DNA of 64,000 bases from Streptosporangiales bacterium. GTDB taxonomy: Bacteria; Actinomycetota; Actinomycetes; Streptosporangiales; WHST01. Position 1 is the first letter of the stretch, and each line of letters opens with the position of its first letter. The stretch covers positions 1 to 64,000 of the forward strand of contig WHST01000005.1 of NCBI GenBank assembly GCA_009379955.1, given 5' to 3'. The notes below the pieces were generated by a model that made no database searches, was not told the DNA's origin, and saw only the letters and a list, made by a program, of their open reading frames with translations. Of this stretch, positions 40,731 to 48,949 are shown one piece after another. The position numbers and the translations under genes were made by a program.

Positions 40731-41054
40731 CTACGGGTCGTCGTCTGCTGCCTCCGCCGCGGCCAGGGCGGCGAAGTTGTCCAGCGTGGTCGCCCAGAAC
40801 CGGTCGAGATAGTCGCGCACGACGCTCAACCCCTTCCGGTCCAGGCGGTACAGGTGTCGGGTGCCGCGCACCGACTCGGTGACCAGCTCGGCGTTCTTGA
40901 GCACCCGGAGGTGCTGGGACACCGCCGGCCGCGAGATCGGCAGGTGCTCGGCGAGCACACCGACCGGCAGCGGCCCGTCGACGAGCCGCTCCAGGATCAG
41001 CCGGCGTCGCGGGTCACCCAGAGCGTCGAGAACGGTTGCGGCGGAGGCGGGCAC
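40731..41054 (-). CDS. ArsR family transcriptional regulator
   Basis: A 107-residue winged-helix regulator. The HTH is RRRLILERLVDGPLPVGVLAEHLPISRPAVSQHLRVLKNAELV, and the C-terminus is acidic. There is no Cys cluster, so it is not a typical metal sensor. GTG 41054 is taken as the start; longer starts add unrelated leader. It heads the ArsR-AHSA1-(broken) isomerase unit. Confidence 0.85.
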   Translation of the reverse strand: MPASAATVLDALGDPRRRLILERLVDGPLPVGVLAEHLPISRPAVSQHLRVLKNAELVTESVRGTRHLYRLDRKGLSVVRDYLDRFWATTLDNFAALAAAEAADDDP

Positions 41055-41127
41055 ATCGGTAAGTCTGCACGAACGGTAAGTCGAAGTCAACCGTCCGCCG
41101 CTCGCGCGGGCATGGCAGACTCGTGCG

Positions 41128-41601
41128 ATGGTCTGGTGGCAAGCGCTCATCCTCGCGATCGCACCGGCTTCACTCACTGCCGGCGCGCTCCTGCTGCAGA
41201 GCTCGTTGACCCGCAGGAACGAGACGGCGAGGCACTGGTCCGACGTGAGGTTCAAGGCATACGCCGCCCTCTGGCGATCGTTCCACCACCTCGCACGAGC
41301 CCTGCACGAGCAGGCCGAAGCAGTACGTGACTCCGCCGCCGGCGACCGGTTGACCGTTATGCTGCGGGCCGACACCGAGACTGTCCGGCCGCTCAAGGAG
41401 CAGATTGCCGAGGCATGGCTCGTGTCGGGCGACAGCAGCAGGAAGTGCCTGCTCGACATGATGGACCTGACCACCCGGGTCCTGGACCTGCACCGGCACG
41501 AGGTCACTGCCGGCGAGATCATCAAGCTCAACGACGAGTTCGGTGACAGGTTCGACGACTACGTGACCAGGTGCCGCCAGGAGCTCTCCCTGCGGGTATG
41601 A
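41128..41601 (+). CDS. Hypothetical membrane-anchored protein, 157 aa
   Basis: It has one N-terminal hydrophobic helix (WQALILAIAPASLTAGALLLQ) followed by ~130 polar, mostly helical residues (ARALHEQAEAVRDSA, KLNDEFGDRFDDYVTRC). The pattern resembles small anchored helical proteins of unknown role. No family is recognised. It is divergent from the ArsR gene. Confidence 0.5.
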   Translation: MVWWQALILAIAPASLTAGALLLQSSLTRRNETARHWSDVRFKAYAALWRSFHHLARALHEQAEAVRDSAAGDRLTVMLRADTETVRPLKEQIAEAWLVSGDSSRKCLLDMMDLTTRVLDLHRHEVTAGEIIKLNDEFGDRFDDYVTRCRQELSLRV

Positions 41602-41689
41602 CCCGTTCCTCGCTGCCGTGTCGCGTCGCGAACACGTACACGTACAGCGGGCCTGTGGAGGCACCTCATGTGTTGCGGCCGAGCTGCCG

Positions 41690-42775
41690 TCAGCGCAGTT
41701 CGACGCGCCCGTCCGCGCCGTCGCCGAGGAACGCGGCCAGGCGTTCCCCTTCGGCGGTCACGCTGTCGCGCTCCCGCCCGGTGAGCGTCCGCAGCCGCTC
41801 GACCGTCACCGTCACCGGGTCACCCGCACCGTCGCGGGTACTGGTCCACGTGGCCGCGACGCGTCCGTCGACGAGGACGAACCTGGTGCCCTCGACGCTG
41901 AGCCCGCGGTGCTCGATGTCGATGATCCGGCTGCGGTCGTCGTAGCCGAGCACCGCGTTGTCGAACGCAGGTAGGAATCGTGGCGGCGCCGGGACGTCGG
42001 AGTCGGGCAACGGCCCCTCGTCGACGTCGAGCAGCTCGCGACCGCGCTTGTCGCGGAAGGTGCGCAGCTTCGGGCGCAGGCGCTCGATCACCGCGGGCAG
42101 GCCGGTCAGCCCCGACCAGGAACGGACGTCCGCACTCGCCGCGGGACCGTACGCACGCAGGTAGCGCAGCACGAGCTCGTCCGGTTCGCCGGCGTCGTCT
42201 GCGAGTCGGCGGCCCAGCCAGGCCTCGATCGTCGTGCACCGCGCCGGCGCCGTCGTGCCCCAGATCCCGCGCGGCGGCACCTGGACGAGCGCGACCACCG
42301 TGCTGAGCGCGTCGCCGAGGACGCGCGTCCGGGCGTCCGGCCACCGGTCGCCGATCGCGCGGGCGACCTCGCCGACCGTCCGGGGCTCTGCCGCGAAGTA
42401 TGGGGCGCCGGCGGTGGCGAGCTCGCCGAGGTCGACACCGGGCAGGTGCCGTGCCAGCACGCTCGACATCCGCTTGACGAGCATCTGCTCGTGCAGCGGT
42501 CGGAGCGCGAGGCAGTCCTCCGCCGAGACGAGGTGCAGCGTCCTGCGCATCAGCAGGGTGCGGACGGCGCGCCGGTTCTCGAGCAGCTCGACCAGCTCCG
42601 CCGGATCGAAACGCCGCAGCCGCGACCACAGTCCCACGTACGGCTCCTGCGGCTCCTGAGCCTGCAGCCCCACCAGATGCTCGACGGCCGAAAGGGTGTC
42701 GAGGTCGGCCGGCTCGAGCAGCAACTGGCGGGCGAGCAGCGCGCGGTTGAGTGCGCGGTCGTCGAGGACGGTCAC
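41690..42775 (-). CDS. AlkZ-family winged-helix protein (DNA glycosylase-like, HTH_42)
   Basis: A 361-residue protein of the AlkZ/DUF1006 group. The N-terminal motif LVGLQAQEPQEPY contains the QxQ catalytic-type signature of AlkZ (interstrand cross-link unhooking). RRTLHLVSAEDC and LPAFDNAVLGYDDRSRI are also conserved. A repair or self-resistance glycosylase role is plausible, since relatives protect producers of DNA-damaging natural products. The GTG at 42775 overlaps the membrane gene's stop. Confidence 0.8.
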   Translation of the reverse strand: MTVLDDRALNRALLARQLLLEPADLDTLSAVEHLVGLQAQEPQEPYVGLWSRLRRFDPAELVELLENRRAVRTLLMRRTLHLVSAEDCLALRPLHEQMLVKRMSSVLARHLPGVDLGELATAGAPYFAAEPRTVGEVARAIGDRWPDARTRVLGDALSTVVALVQVPPRGIWGTTAPARCTTIEAWLGRRLADDAGEPDELVLRYLRAYGPAASADVRSWSGLTGLPAVIERLRPKLRTFRDKRGRELLDVDEGPLPDSDVPAPPRFLPAFDNAVLGYDDRSRIIDIEHRGLSVEGTRFVLVDGRVAATWTSTRDGAGDPVTVTVERLRTLTGRERDSVTAEGERLAAFLGDGADGRVELR

Positions 42776-43461
42776 CGGGCCACCGCCCTGCGGCGGTACT
42801 CGACGTACTTCCACACACCGACGCCCGCGCCGACGACGAGCATGCTGACGATCCCGGCGACGACGGTGCTCGACGTGGCGGAGCCCGCGGTGTCGAAGAG
42901 CGTGACGTAGGCGGCGACGAGGCAGGCCGCGACGGCGAGCAGGCCCGCCGTCGTGCGCAACGCACGCCTGCCGCCGCCGCGTACCAGAGTGACGACGACG
43001 TCGCCGGCGAGCAGGAGACCCACGGCGACACCCATGCCGAAGGTGTACTCGCGGACATCGGGCGTGAGGTCGGGTCGGGCCAGGCGCACGACCACGAGAA
43101 TCAACGCCACCGCGAGCACCACCCCCAACACCAGCGCCGAGCCGAGCTCCCAGGCGAGCGGCAGCGCCCGGCGCCGGTCCTGGCGCTTGCGGGGGATGTA
43201 CGCCCAGGCCTGCTCGCGTGCCAGATGACCGGCCAAGGCGCCGAAGCCGACGATCGCGCAGCCCGCGACCAGAGGCCCGACGTAGCCGCTGCTCACGAAC
43301 CAGATGAGGGCGGCGACACACACGCCGACCGCGGGGCTCGCCAGCATGCCGATGAGCTGCGACCGCCGGAACGGCTGGCGCGCGTCACGAAGATCCAGCG
43401 GGTGCACCAGCGGCTGGACGGCCGCGTCGGGAAGGTCGACGATCTCGGTGATCTCACGCAT
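42772..43461 (-). CDS. Multi-pass membrane protein of unknown function
   Basis: A 229-residue protein with about six TM helices (LASPAVGVCVAALIWFVSSGY, WELGSALVLGVVLAVALILVVV, STVVAGIVSMLVVGAGVGVW). The N-terminus is charged and Pro-rich. It is translationally coupled to the HTH protein upstream and to the AlkZ-like gene downstream. ATG 43461 has GGAGG 5 nt before it. No family is recognised. Confidence 0.65.
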   Translation of the reverse strand: MREITEIVDLPDAAVQPLVHPLDLRDARQPFRRSQLIGMLASPAVGVCVAALIWFVSSGYVGPLVAGCAIVGFGALAGHLAREQAWAYIPRKRQDRRRALPLAWELGSALVLGVVLAVALILVVVRLARPDLTPDVREYTFGMGVAVGLLLAGDVVVTLVRGGGRRALRTTAGLLAVAACLVAAYVTLFDTAGSATSSTVVAGIVSMLVVGAGVGVWKYVEYRRRAVAR

Positions 43462-43900
43462 GACTGCCTCCGAAGGCATGGGGGATGAAGGTGCCAGGCA
43501 TTCCACCCCTGGCCACCTCGTAGACCTTCTGCCGCGAGACGCCGAGTCGTGCGGCGACCGTCACGGCGCTGAAGTCCTCGAGCAGGTCGTCCACGGCGAC
43601 GGCCCGTACCGCAGAGGCCCGGGAGTTGAGGTGAGCGGCGAGTGCGCTGACCTCGGCGGCCAGCAGTGCCACACCGAGCGGACCACCGAACCCGTCGGCC
43701 CACTCCTTCTCGCCAGTCGTCGCCGCTGTGTACAGGCCGTCGCCCATGTCCCGGAGGACCGCACGCACGCGATCGGGGTCGATGTCGTTCTCGGCGAAGC
43801 GCTCACCCACCGAGGCGCGGACGTCGTCCGGCCGATGGCCGAGCACCGCGTCCCACGCGCCGTCAACCCGGGGGTTACAGTTGCTCATGCCGCTCAGCAT
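43454..43900 (-). CDS. Helix-turn-helix DNA-binding protein
   Basis: A 148-residue protein with an acidic helical N-terminal part and a C-terminal HTH ([21 protein letters not shown]). It probably regulates the three-gene unit it heads. The start is ATG 43900 (AGGAGG 13 nt upstream) or ATG 43888. Its 3' end overlaps the membrane gene's start by 8 bp. Confidence 0.7.
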   Translation of the reverse strand: MLSGMSNCNPRVDGAWDAVLGHRPDDVRASVGERFAENDIDPDRVRAVLRDMGDGLYTAATTGEKEWADGFGGPLGVALLAAEVSALAAHLNSRASAVRAVAVDDLLEDFSAVTVAARLGVSRQKVYEVARGGMPGTFIPHAFGGSHA

Positions 43901-43970
43901 GCGGCAGGGCGGACCTCCTGTCAATAGGGGGGTGACAGATGCGTCTCCCCTGCCGGATATCGTGAGCCGG

Positions 43971-44831
43971 GTGAACCCAGCCGCACCTGCACTCTTCCGG
44001 CTGCTCGTCTCGTGTCCCGACCAGCCTGGCATCGTCGCGGCGGTGTCGCGGTTCCTGTACGAGTCCGGCGCCAACATCGTCAGCTCCGCTCAGTACTCCA
44101 CCGATCCCGAGGGCGGGGCGTTCTTCCTCCGCATGGAGTTCGCCCTGTCCGAACCGTCCGACGACCTGGCGGAACGCTTCGGACCCGCGGTCGGCGAACG
44201 CTTCGGCATGGACTGGACGCTCTGGGACACCAGGCAGCGCAAGAGGTTGGCGATCCTCGTCTCGCGGTACGACCACTGCCTGCTCGACCTGCTGTGGCGT
44301 TGGCGGCGGCGGGAGATCGACGCCGACATCGAGCTCGTCGTGTCGAACCACACCGACCTGCAGACCGACGTCGCCTCGTTCGGCCTTCCTTATCACCACC
44401 TGCCGGTGTCACGCGACACCAAGGCCGACGCGGAGGAGCGCCTCCTCGAACTCGTCACCGACCGGGTCGACCTCGTCGTCCTCGCCAGGTACATGCAGAT
44501 ACTGTCCGGTGACTTCCTGCGGCGCGTCGGCGTACCGCTCATCAACATCCATCACTCGTTCCTACCCGCCTTCGCCGGCGCCGGACCGTACGAGCGGGCC
44601 AAGGAACGCGGCGTCAAGCTCGTCGGCGCGACCGCGCACTACGTGACGGAGGAGCTCGACGCCGGGCCCATCATCGAGCAGGACGTCGCGCGGGTGTCGC
44701 ACCGCGACGACACCCCGACCATCGTCAGGCGCGGAGCCGACATCGAACGGATCGTGCTCTCGCGCGCCGTCGCGTGGCACTGCGAGGACCGCGTCCTCGT
44801 CCACGGCAACACCACGGTCGTGTTCCCCTAA
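43971..44831 (+). CDS. purU: Formyltetrahydrofolate deformylase
   Basis: PurU hydrolyses 10-formyl-THF to formate and THF. The 286-residue protein has an N-terminal ACT domain ([21 protein letters not shown]) and a formyltransferase fold ([46 protein letters not shown], in which His and Asp are catalytic). Length and order match the family. GTG 43971, 43962 or 43932 are possible starts. It is divergent from the HTH unit and ends at a strong hairpin. Confidence 0.9.
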   Translation: MNPAAPALFRLLVSCPDQPGIVAAVSRFLYESGANIVSSAQYSTDPEGGAFFLRMEFALSEPSDDLAERFGPAVGERFGMDWTLWDTRQRKRLAILVSRYDHCLLDLLWRWRRREIDADIELVVSNHTDLQTDVASFGLPYHHLPVSRDTKADAEERLLELVTDRVDLVVLARYMQILSGDFLRRVGVPLINIHHSFLPAFAGAGPYERAKERGVKLVGATAHYVTEELDAGPIIEQDVARVSHRDDTPTIVRRGADIERIVLSRAVAWHCEDRVLVHGNTTVVFP

Positions 44832-44869
44832 TACTACAGCCGCACTTATGGTGCGGCTGTAGTACTAGG
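44827..44869 (+). terminator. Strong hairpin after purU
   Basis: The core arms at 44832-44845 and 44851-44864 (TACTACAGCCGCAC / GTGCGGCTGTAGTA) are an exact 14-bp stem with a 5-nt loop (TTATG). After one mismatch, four more outer pairs extend it. No long U-tract follows, but the position just after the purU stop argues for a terminator. Confidence 0.75.
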
Positions 44870-45057
44870 CGAATGATCACGTTCAGTTGGTAAAGACGCA
44901 CCGAACATGGCCCATGCGCCATGGGAAGCGCGTACTCACCATGGGAAGCCAGCGGCACGTATCGGGGCACCTCTCCACGCTGAGCCCGAGACCGGCCAGG
45001 TCAGTGGCAGGCGTGGCCGGAGCGACGCCTGCCACTGACAACTCACCATGCCTGCCC
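44870..45057. other. Intergenic region with repeats
   Basis: It holds a direct repeat (CCATGGGAAGC at ~44918 and ~44939) and the dispersed inverted repeat at 45000-45039. No gene or RNA was recognised. Confidence 0.5.
45000..45039. repeat. Dispersed inverted repeat, copy 2 (GTCAGTGGCAGGCGT family)
   Basis: The arms 45000-45014 and 45025-45039 are exact 15-bp reverse complements around a 10-nt loop. The arm sequence matches the repeat at 1144-1181. The unit is intergenic here, between purU and the decayed oxidoreductase. Confidence 0.85.
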
Positions 45058-45956
45058 TCAGGTCTCCACCGTGTCCGGCGTCACATCGGTCACCGAGGGC
45101 GTCCCCGCGAGCATCATGGTGTGGGCGAGCTCACCGGTGAGCTCCCCGGTGAGCTCGTCGAGGAGTCGACGGACGCCGTCGGCGCCGTCGACGGTGAGCG
45201 CCCACAGTATCGGCCGTCCGACGAACACCGCACGGGCACCGAGGGCGAGCGCGGCGAACACGTGCCGGCCGTGCCGGATCCCACCGTCGACGTACACCTC
45301 GGCACCGGTGCCGGCGACGGCGTCGGCGACGGCGACGGCGACGGCGACGCGAGGCAACGCGCGGGGGGTGGGGACGACGCCGTCGAGCTGGCGGCCGCCG
45401 TGGTTGGAGACCCAGACGGCCGACGGCCCCGGCGGCGACGCACTCGCGGGCGTCGTCGGCGCGGAGCACACCCTTGACCACGACGGGCAGGCCGCTGACG
45501 TCGCGCAGCCAGCCGATCGCGTCGGGCGTCAGGTCGGCGGCCTTGTCGAGGGCATGCACCTGCGCGCCGTCGCTGGCGACGTTCACCAGCAGGTGGTCGG
45601 CGGGCACGGTGTCCCACACGCTCGGCCCGTCGTCGAGGCGGCGCCCGACGACAGGCGTGTCCGCGGTCAGCACCACCGCCGCGGCACCGTTCTCCTTCGC
45701 GCTGGCGAGCAGGTCGACGGTGAGAGCACGGTCGTTGGTGACGTACGCCTGCACCCACCACGGCGCACCCGCCTCGGGGAGCCGCCGACACGGTGCTCAC
45801 GTCGCGCAGGACGTGCGGCAGCAGCCGGAGCGCGTCCCAGGCTCCCGCGGCTTCGCGGACGGACAGCTCGAGGTCCGAGCCCTGCCGGAAGTACCGGTAG
45901 ACAGGCTCCGGCAACCGGTCCGCCGCCATCCGTTCGATCTCGTCGACCCACCGCAC
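45058..45956 (-). pseudogene. FMN-dependent alpha-hydroxy-acid oxidase/dehydrogenase, decayed
   Basis: Three pieces of one enzyme lie in three frames. The N-terminus (IERMAADRLPEPVYRYFRQG) is joined near 45785 to the middle (APWWVQAYVTNDRALT), with ~70-100 residues missing. The middle ends near VVVKGVLRADDARECVAAG, then a frameshift at ~45430 leads to the C-terminus (SNHGGRQLDGV, VYVDGGIRHGRHVFAALALGARAVFVGRP). The C-terminal segment also contains a hexanucleotide GGCGAC-type run (45317-45353) encoding extra VA repeats, and a TGELTGEL duplication. The gene cannot give a working enzyme. Confidence 0.75.
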
Positions 45957-46040
45957 CCGCCACCGCCTTCCCCGCGCCGCTCGGTGTCGGCGCGATACCT
46001 TACCCTCGAAGGCACGCATGTCACCGCGGGAGGGCCGACC

Positions 46041-47630
46041 GTGCCAGAGAGGGACTTCACCCCGTTCAGCTACCTGACCGCGCCCAACGCCGGCCTGTAC
46101 CGGAGCGTCATGACCGCGTTCGTCCAGGCCAAGCGCCGGTTCACGGTGCACATGAGGCCGGAGGACGTACACGAGTCGCTCGCGCACGCGGTCGAGTCCG
46201 CGAGCCTGAACGATGCCCTCGCCAGACTCGTCGACTGGGGCAACCTGCGCGCGGACGCCGACACCAGCCGGGTCACGAGCGTCGAGGACTTCCACCGCGC
46301 CCGCTACCTCTTCCAGCTCACCCGGCAGGGGGAGGCCGTCGAGCAGGCCGTCGAGACCTATGACGAGGTCCTCGGCAGGCGCGGCGCGCTCCAGGCCGTC
46401 GCCCTCGCCGACATCGTCACCCAGCTCCGCGCCCTCACCGAACTGGCCGAGCAGCCCGCGGCGGATCCCGCCAAGGTGCACCTACTGCTGCGCGGACTCG
46501 TCGACCGGTTCACCGACCTGGCCGGTAATGCGCAGGCGTTCATGGGTTCGCTGCAGCGCACCATCGACCTGCACGACGCGGACATCGACGCCTTCCACGC
46601 GTACAAGGATCGGCTGATCGACTATCTCGAACGCTTCATCAAGGACCTGGTCACCACGGGCTCGGAGATCGCGACGCTCGTCGCAGCACTGGAGGAGCGG
46701 GGCGTGGCCTGGCTCCTCGACATCGCAGCCGGCCGTGAGTCCGAGGACGCCGCGCCCGGTGCCGGCGAGGATGCCGCCGACGCGAAGCAGGTCGAGTTCG
46801 AACGCACTCGACGGCTCTGGGACGAGCGTTGGCACGGCTTCCGCGCATGGTTCGTCAGCGAGCCCGGGCACCCGAGCCAGGCGAAGCTCCTCCGCTCGCA
46901 GGCCCGCGCCGCCATCCCGCAGCTCCTCCAAGTGGTGGCTACCCTCAACGAGCGGCGCGCGGGTCGCTCCGACCGGTCCGCCGACTTCCGCAGCCTGGCC
47001 GGTTGGTTCGCCGAGGCTCCCGACGACGCCGACCTGCACCGGCTATGGCGGGCGGCGTTCGGGCTGTCCAGCGCACGTCACCTGACCGCCGACTCCGACG
47101 GCGCGGCGGAGCCGACGTCGGCGCAGACGGCCTGGGCCGACGCTCCCCCGCTCGAGATCAGTCCGCGGCTGCGCAGGACCGGCAGCTACGAACGACGCGG
47201 CAAGCCGAACCGCGTGGTAGACCGGTCCACGCAGCGCGCTCACCTGGCCGAGCTCGCGGCGCGCGAGGCCGCCGAGACCAGCGACGCTCGCGACGCCCTC
47301 GTCACGACGCACCCCACCAGGCTCACCGACGTCGGGCACCTCGACCCCGCCGCGTTCCGGCTCTTCCTCGGTCTGCTCGGCGACGCGCTCGCCGCGCAGA
47401 CCCCCGACAGCCTCGCCGCGCAGACCCTCGACAGCCTCGCCGCGCAGACCCCCGACAGCACTGCCATAGAGACCATCACGTCGGACGGCACCATGATGAT
47501 CCGGCTCACCCCACTCGACGACGGGCATCGCGCCGAGATTCACACTCCGCTCGGCACCTTCGGCGGGCCCGACCACCTCGTCGAGATCCTGGACCTTATC
47601 GCCAACGCCCGCCAGGAGCAGAGCGCATGA
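46041..47630 (+). CDS. jetA: Wadjet subunit JetA (DUF2397/TIGR02677-like, kleisin partner)
   Basis: A 529-residue protein of the DUF2397 family. The N-terminal pattern FSYLTAPNAGLYRSVMTAF, VDWGNLRADAD and FHRARYLFQLTRQGEAV is characteristic, followed by helical and coiled-coil parts. In Wadjet systems JetA is the kleisin-like subunit bridging SMC-like JetC dimers that extrude and cut circular DNA such as plasmids. A 24-bp unit occurs three times at 47391-47462, adding a repeated AAQTPDSL stretch near the C-terminus. The start is GTG 46041 with GGGAGG upstream. It opens the island; the decayed oxidoreductase is divergent. Confidence 0.88.
   Translation: MPERDFTPFSYLTAPNAGLYRSVMTAFVQAKRRFTVHMRPEDVHESLAHAVESASLNDALARLVDWGNLRADADTSRVTSVEDFHRARYLFQLTRQGEAVEQAVETYDEVLGRRGALQAVALADIVTQLRALTELAEQPAADPAKVHLLLRGLVDRFTDLAGNAQAFMGSLQRTIDLHDADIDAFHAYKDRLIDYLERFIKDLVTTGSEIATLVAALEERGVAWLLDIAAGRESEDAAPGAGEDAADAKQVEFERTRRLWDERWHGFRAWFVSEPGHPSQAKLLRSQARAAIPQLLQVVATLNERRAGRSDRSADFRSLAGWFAEAPDDADLHRLWRAAFGLSSARHLTADSDGAAEPTSAQTAWADAPPLEISPRLRRTGSYERRGKPNRVVDRSTQRAHLAELAAREAAETSDARDALVTTHPTRLTDVGHLDPAAFRLFLGLLGDALAAQTPDSLAAQTLDSLAAQTPDSTAIETITSDGTMMIRLTPLDDGHRAEIHTPLGTFGGPDHLVEILDLIANARQEQSA
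47391..47462. repeat. Three tandem 24-bp units in jetA
   Basis: Units lie at 47391-47414, 47415-47438 and 47439-47462 and differ at one to a few positions. In frame they encode three AAQT-DSL octapeptides. The region lies in a non-conserved linker, so copy number may vary. Confidence 0.9.
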
Positions 47631-47658
47631 CGCTCCCCGCCGCTCCGGAGGCCTGCTC

Positions 47659-48843
47659 GTGACCGCCCTGACCGACGCCCTCGACGCGACGAGAACCGAC
47701 GAACAGCGCAAGGCCGCGCGGGCACTGTTGCGACGTCCGCTGCTGCACGCCGGCGACGAGGCCTTTCCCCTCGTCCGTCGCTACGCGGCGGAGCTCCGCG
47801 AATGGTTCGACCGCAACACCGGGTGGCTGCTCGTCGTCGACAGCGAGGTGGCGAGGCTGGTCAAGAGCGCGGCGACGACACACGACCACACCTTCCCCGC
47901 GCGTGACGTGAAGTCCCGGGTTCCGTTCGGCCGGCGCAGGTACGTGCTCACGTGCCTGGCGCTGGCCGCGCTCGAACGCGCCGACTCCCAGGTGACGCTC
48001 GGCCGCCTCGCCGAGCAGGTGGTCCTGGAAGCCGGCGACCCGCGGTTGTCCGCCGCCGGGGTGACCTTCACTCTCGAAGGTCGTGACGAACGCGCCGACC
48101 TGGTGGCGGTCGTCCGCCTGCTCCTCGACCTTCGCGTGCTCAGCCGGGTTGCCGGTGACGAGGAGGCGTTCGTCAGGGACACCGGAGATGCGCTCTACGA
48201 CGTGCACCGCCGGGTGCTCGCCGCACTCCTCGCCACACCGCGGGGGCCGTCCACCGTCGACGACCAGGGCTTCGACGACCGACTGGCGGCCCTGACCCAC
48301 GAGATCCCGCCGACCACGGACGAGCTGCGCAACCAGCGCATCCGGCACCGGTTGACCCGACGTCTCCTCGACGAGCCGGTGCTCTACTACGCCGAGCTCG
48401 ACGACGCCGAACGCTCCTACCTCACCGGGCAACGCACCGCCATCACTGCCCGCATCACCGAGCTCACGGGCCTGGTCGCCGAGGTCCGTGCCGAGGGCAT
48501 CGCCATGGTCGATCCGTACGACGACCTCACCGACGTACGCATGCCGGAGAGCGGCACGGAGGGCCACGTCACGCTGCTGCTCGCCGAGCACCTCACTCGA
48601 CAGGAAGGCGCGGTACCCGTCGAGGACCTGCACGCGGAGGTACGCCGACTGGCCACCGAGCACAGGGGCTACTGGCGCCGAGCCGCGCGTGACCCGGGTG
48701 CCGAGGTCGACCTGACCACCTCCGCACTCGTCCGCCTCGAAGCGCTGCACCTGGTGAGCCGCACGGCGTCCACGGTCACGGCGCTTCCCGCGCTCGCCCG
48801 CTACAGCCTCGCCGAACCCACCTTCGCGGTGCATCTCACATGA
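47659..48843 (+). CDS. jetB: Wadjet subunit JetB (DUF2398/TIGR02678-like)
   Basis: A 394-residue protein of the DUF2398 family (RWxDE-type winged-helix repeats; GWLLVVDSEVARL, RYVLTCLALAALE, LDDAERSYLTGQR). JetB is the KITE-like companion of the SMC subunit. GTG 47659 has GGAGG 7 nt upstream and begins 28 bp after jetA. Same direction and spacing indicate one operon. Confidence 0.85.
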   Translation: MTALTDALDATRTDEQRKAARALLRRPLLHAGDEAFPLVRRYAAELREWFDRNTGWLLVVDSEVARLVKSAATTHDHTFPARDVKSRVPFGRRRYVLTCLALAALERADSQVTLGRLAEQVVLEAGDPRLSAAGVTFTLEGRDERADLVAVVRLLLDLRVLSRVAGDEEAFVRDTGDALYDVHRRVLAALLATPRGPSTVDDQGFDDRLAALTHEIPPTTDELRNQRIRHRLTRRLLDEPVLYYAELDDAERSYLTGQRTAITARITELTGLVAEVRAEGIAMVDPYDDLTDVRMPESGTEGHVTLLLAEHLTRQEGAVPVEDLHAEVRRLATEHRGYWRRAARDPGAEVDLTTSALVRLEALHLVSRTASTVTALPALARYSLAEPTFAVHLT

Positions 48844-48949
48844 CTGTGTATCCCGCCGCCCTCCTCCGCTCCGCTCCTCGCTCACGTGCGGTGGACGACC
48901 CACTGCGCCGTGGTGTTCTCGCTGCGATGCTCACTTCGGAGGACGGCTC

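Noticed and set aside
44870-45057. tRNA gene in the purU-oxidoreductase gap
   Set aside because: The inverted repeat and GTTCAG-like bases suggested one, but no cloverleaf with T-arm and acceptor stem can be drawn.
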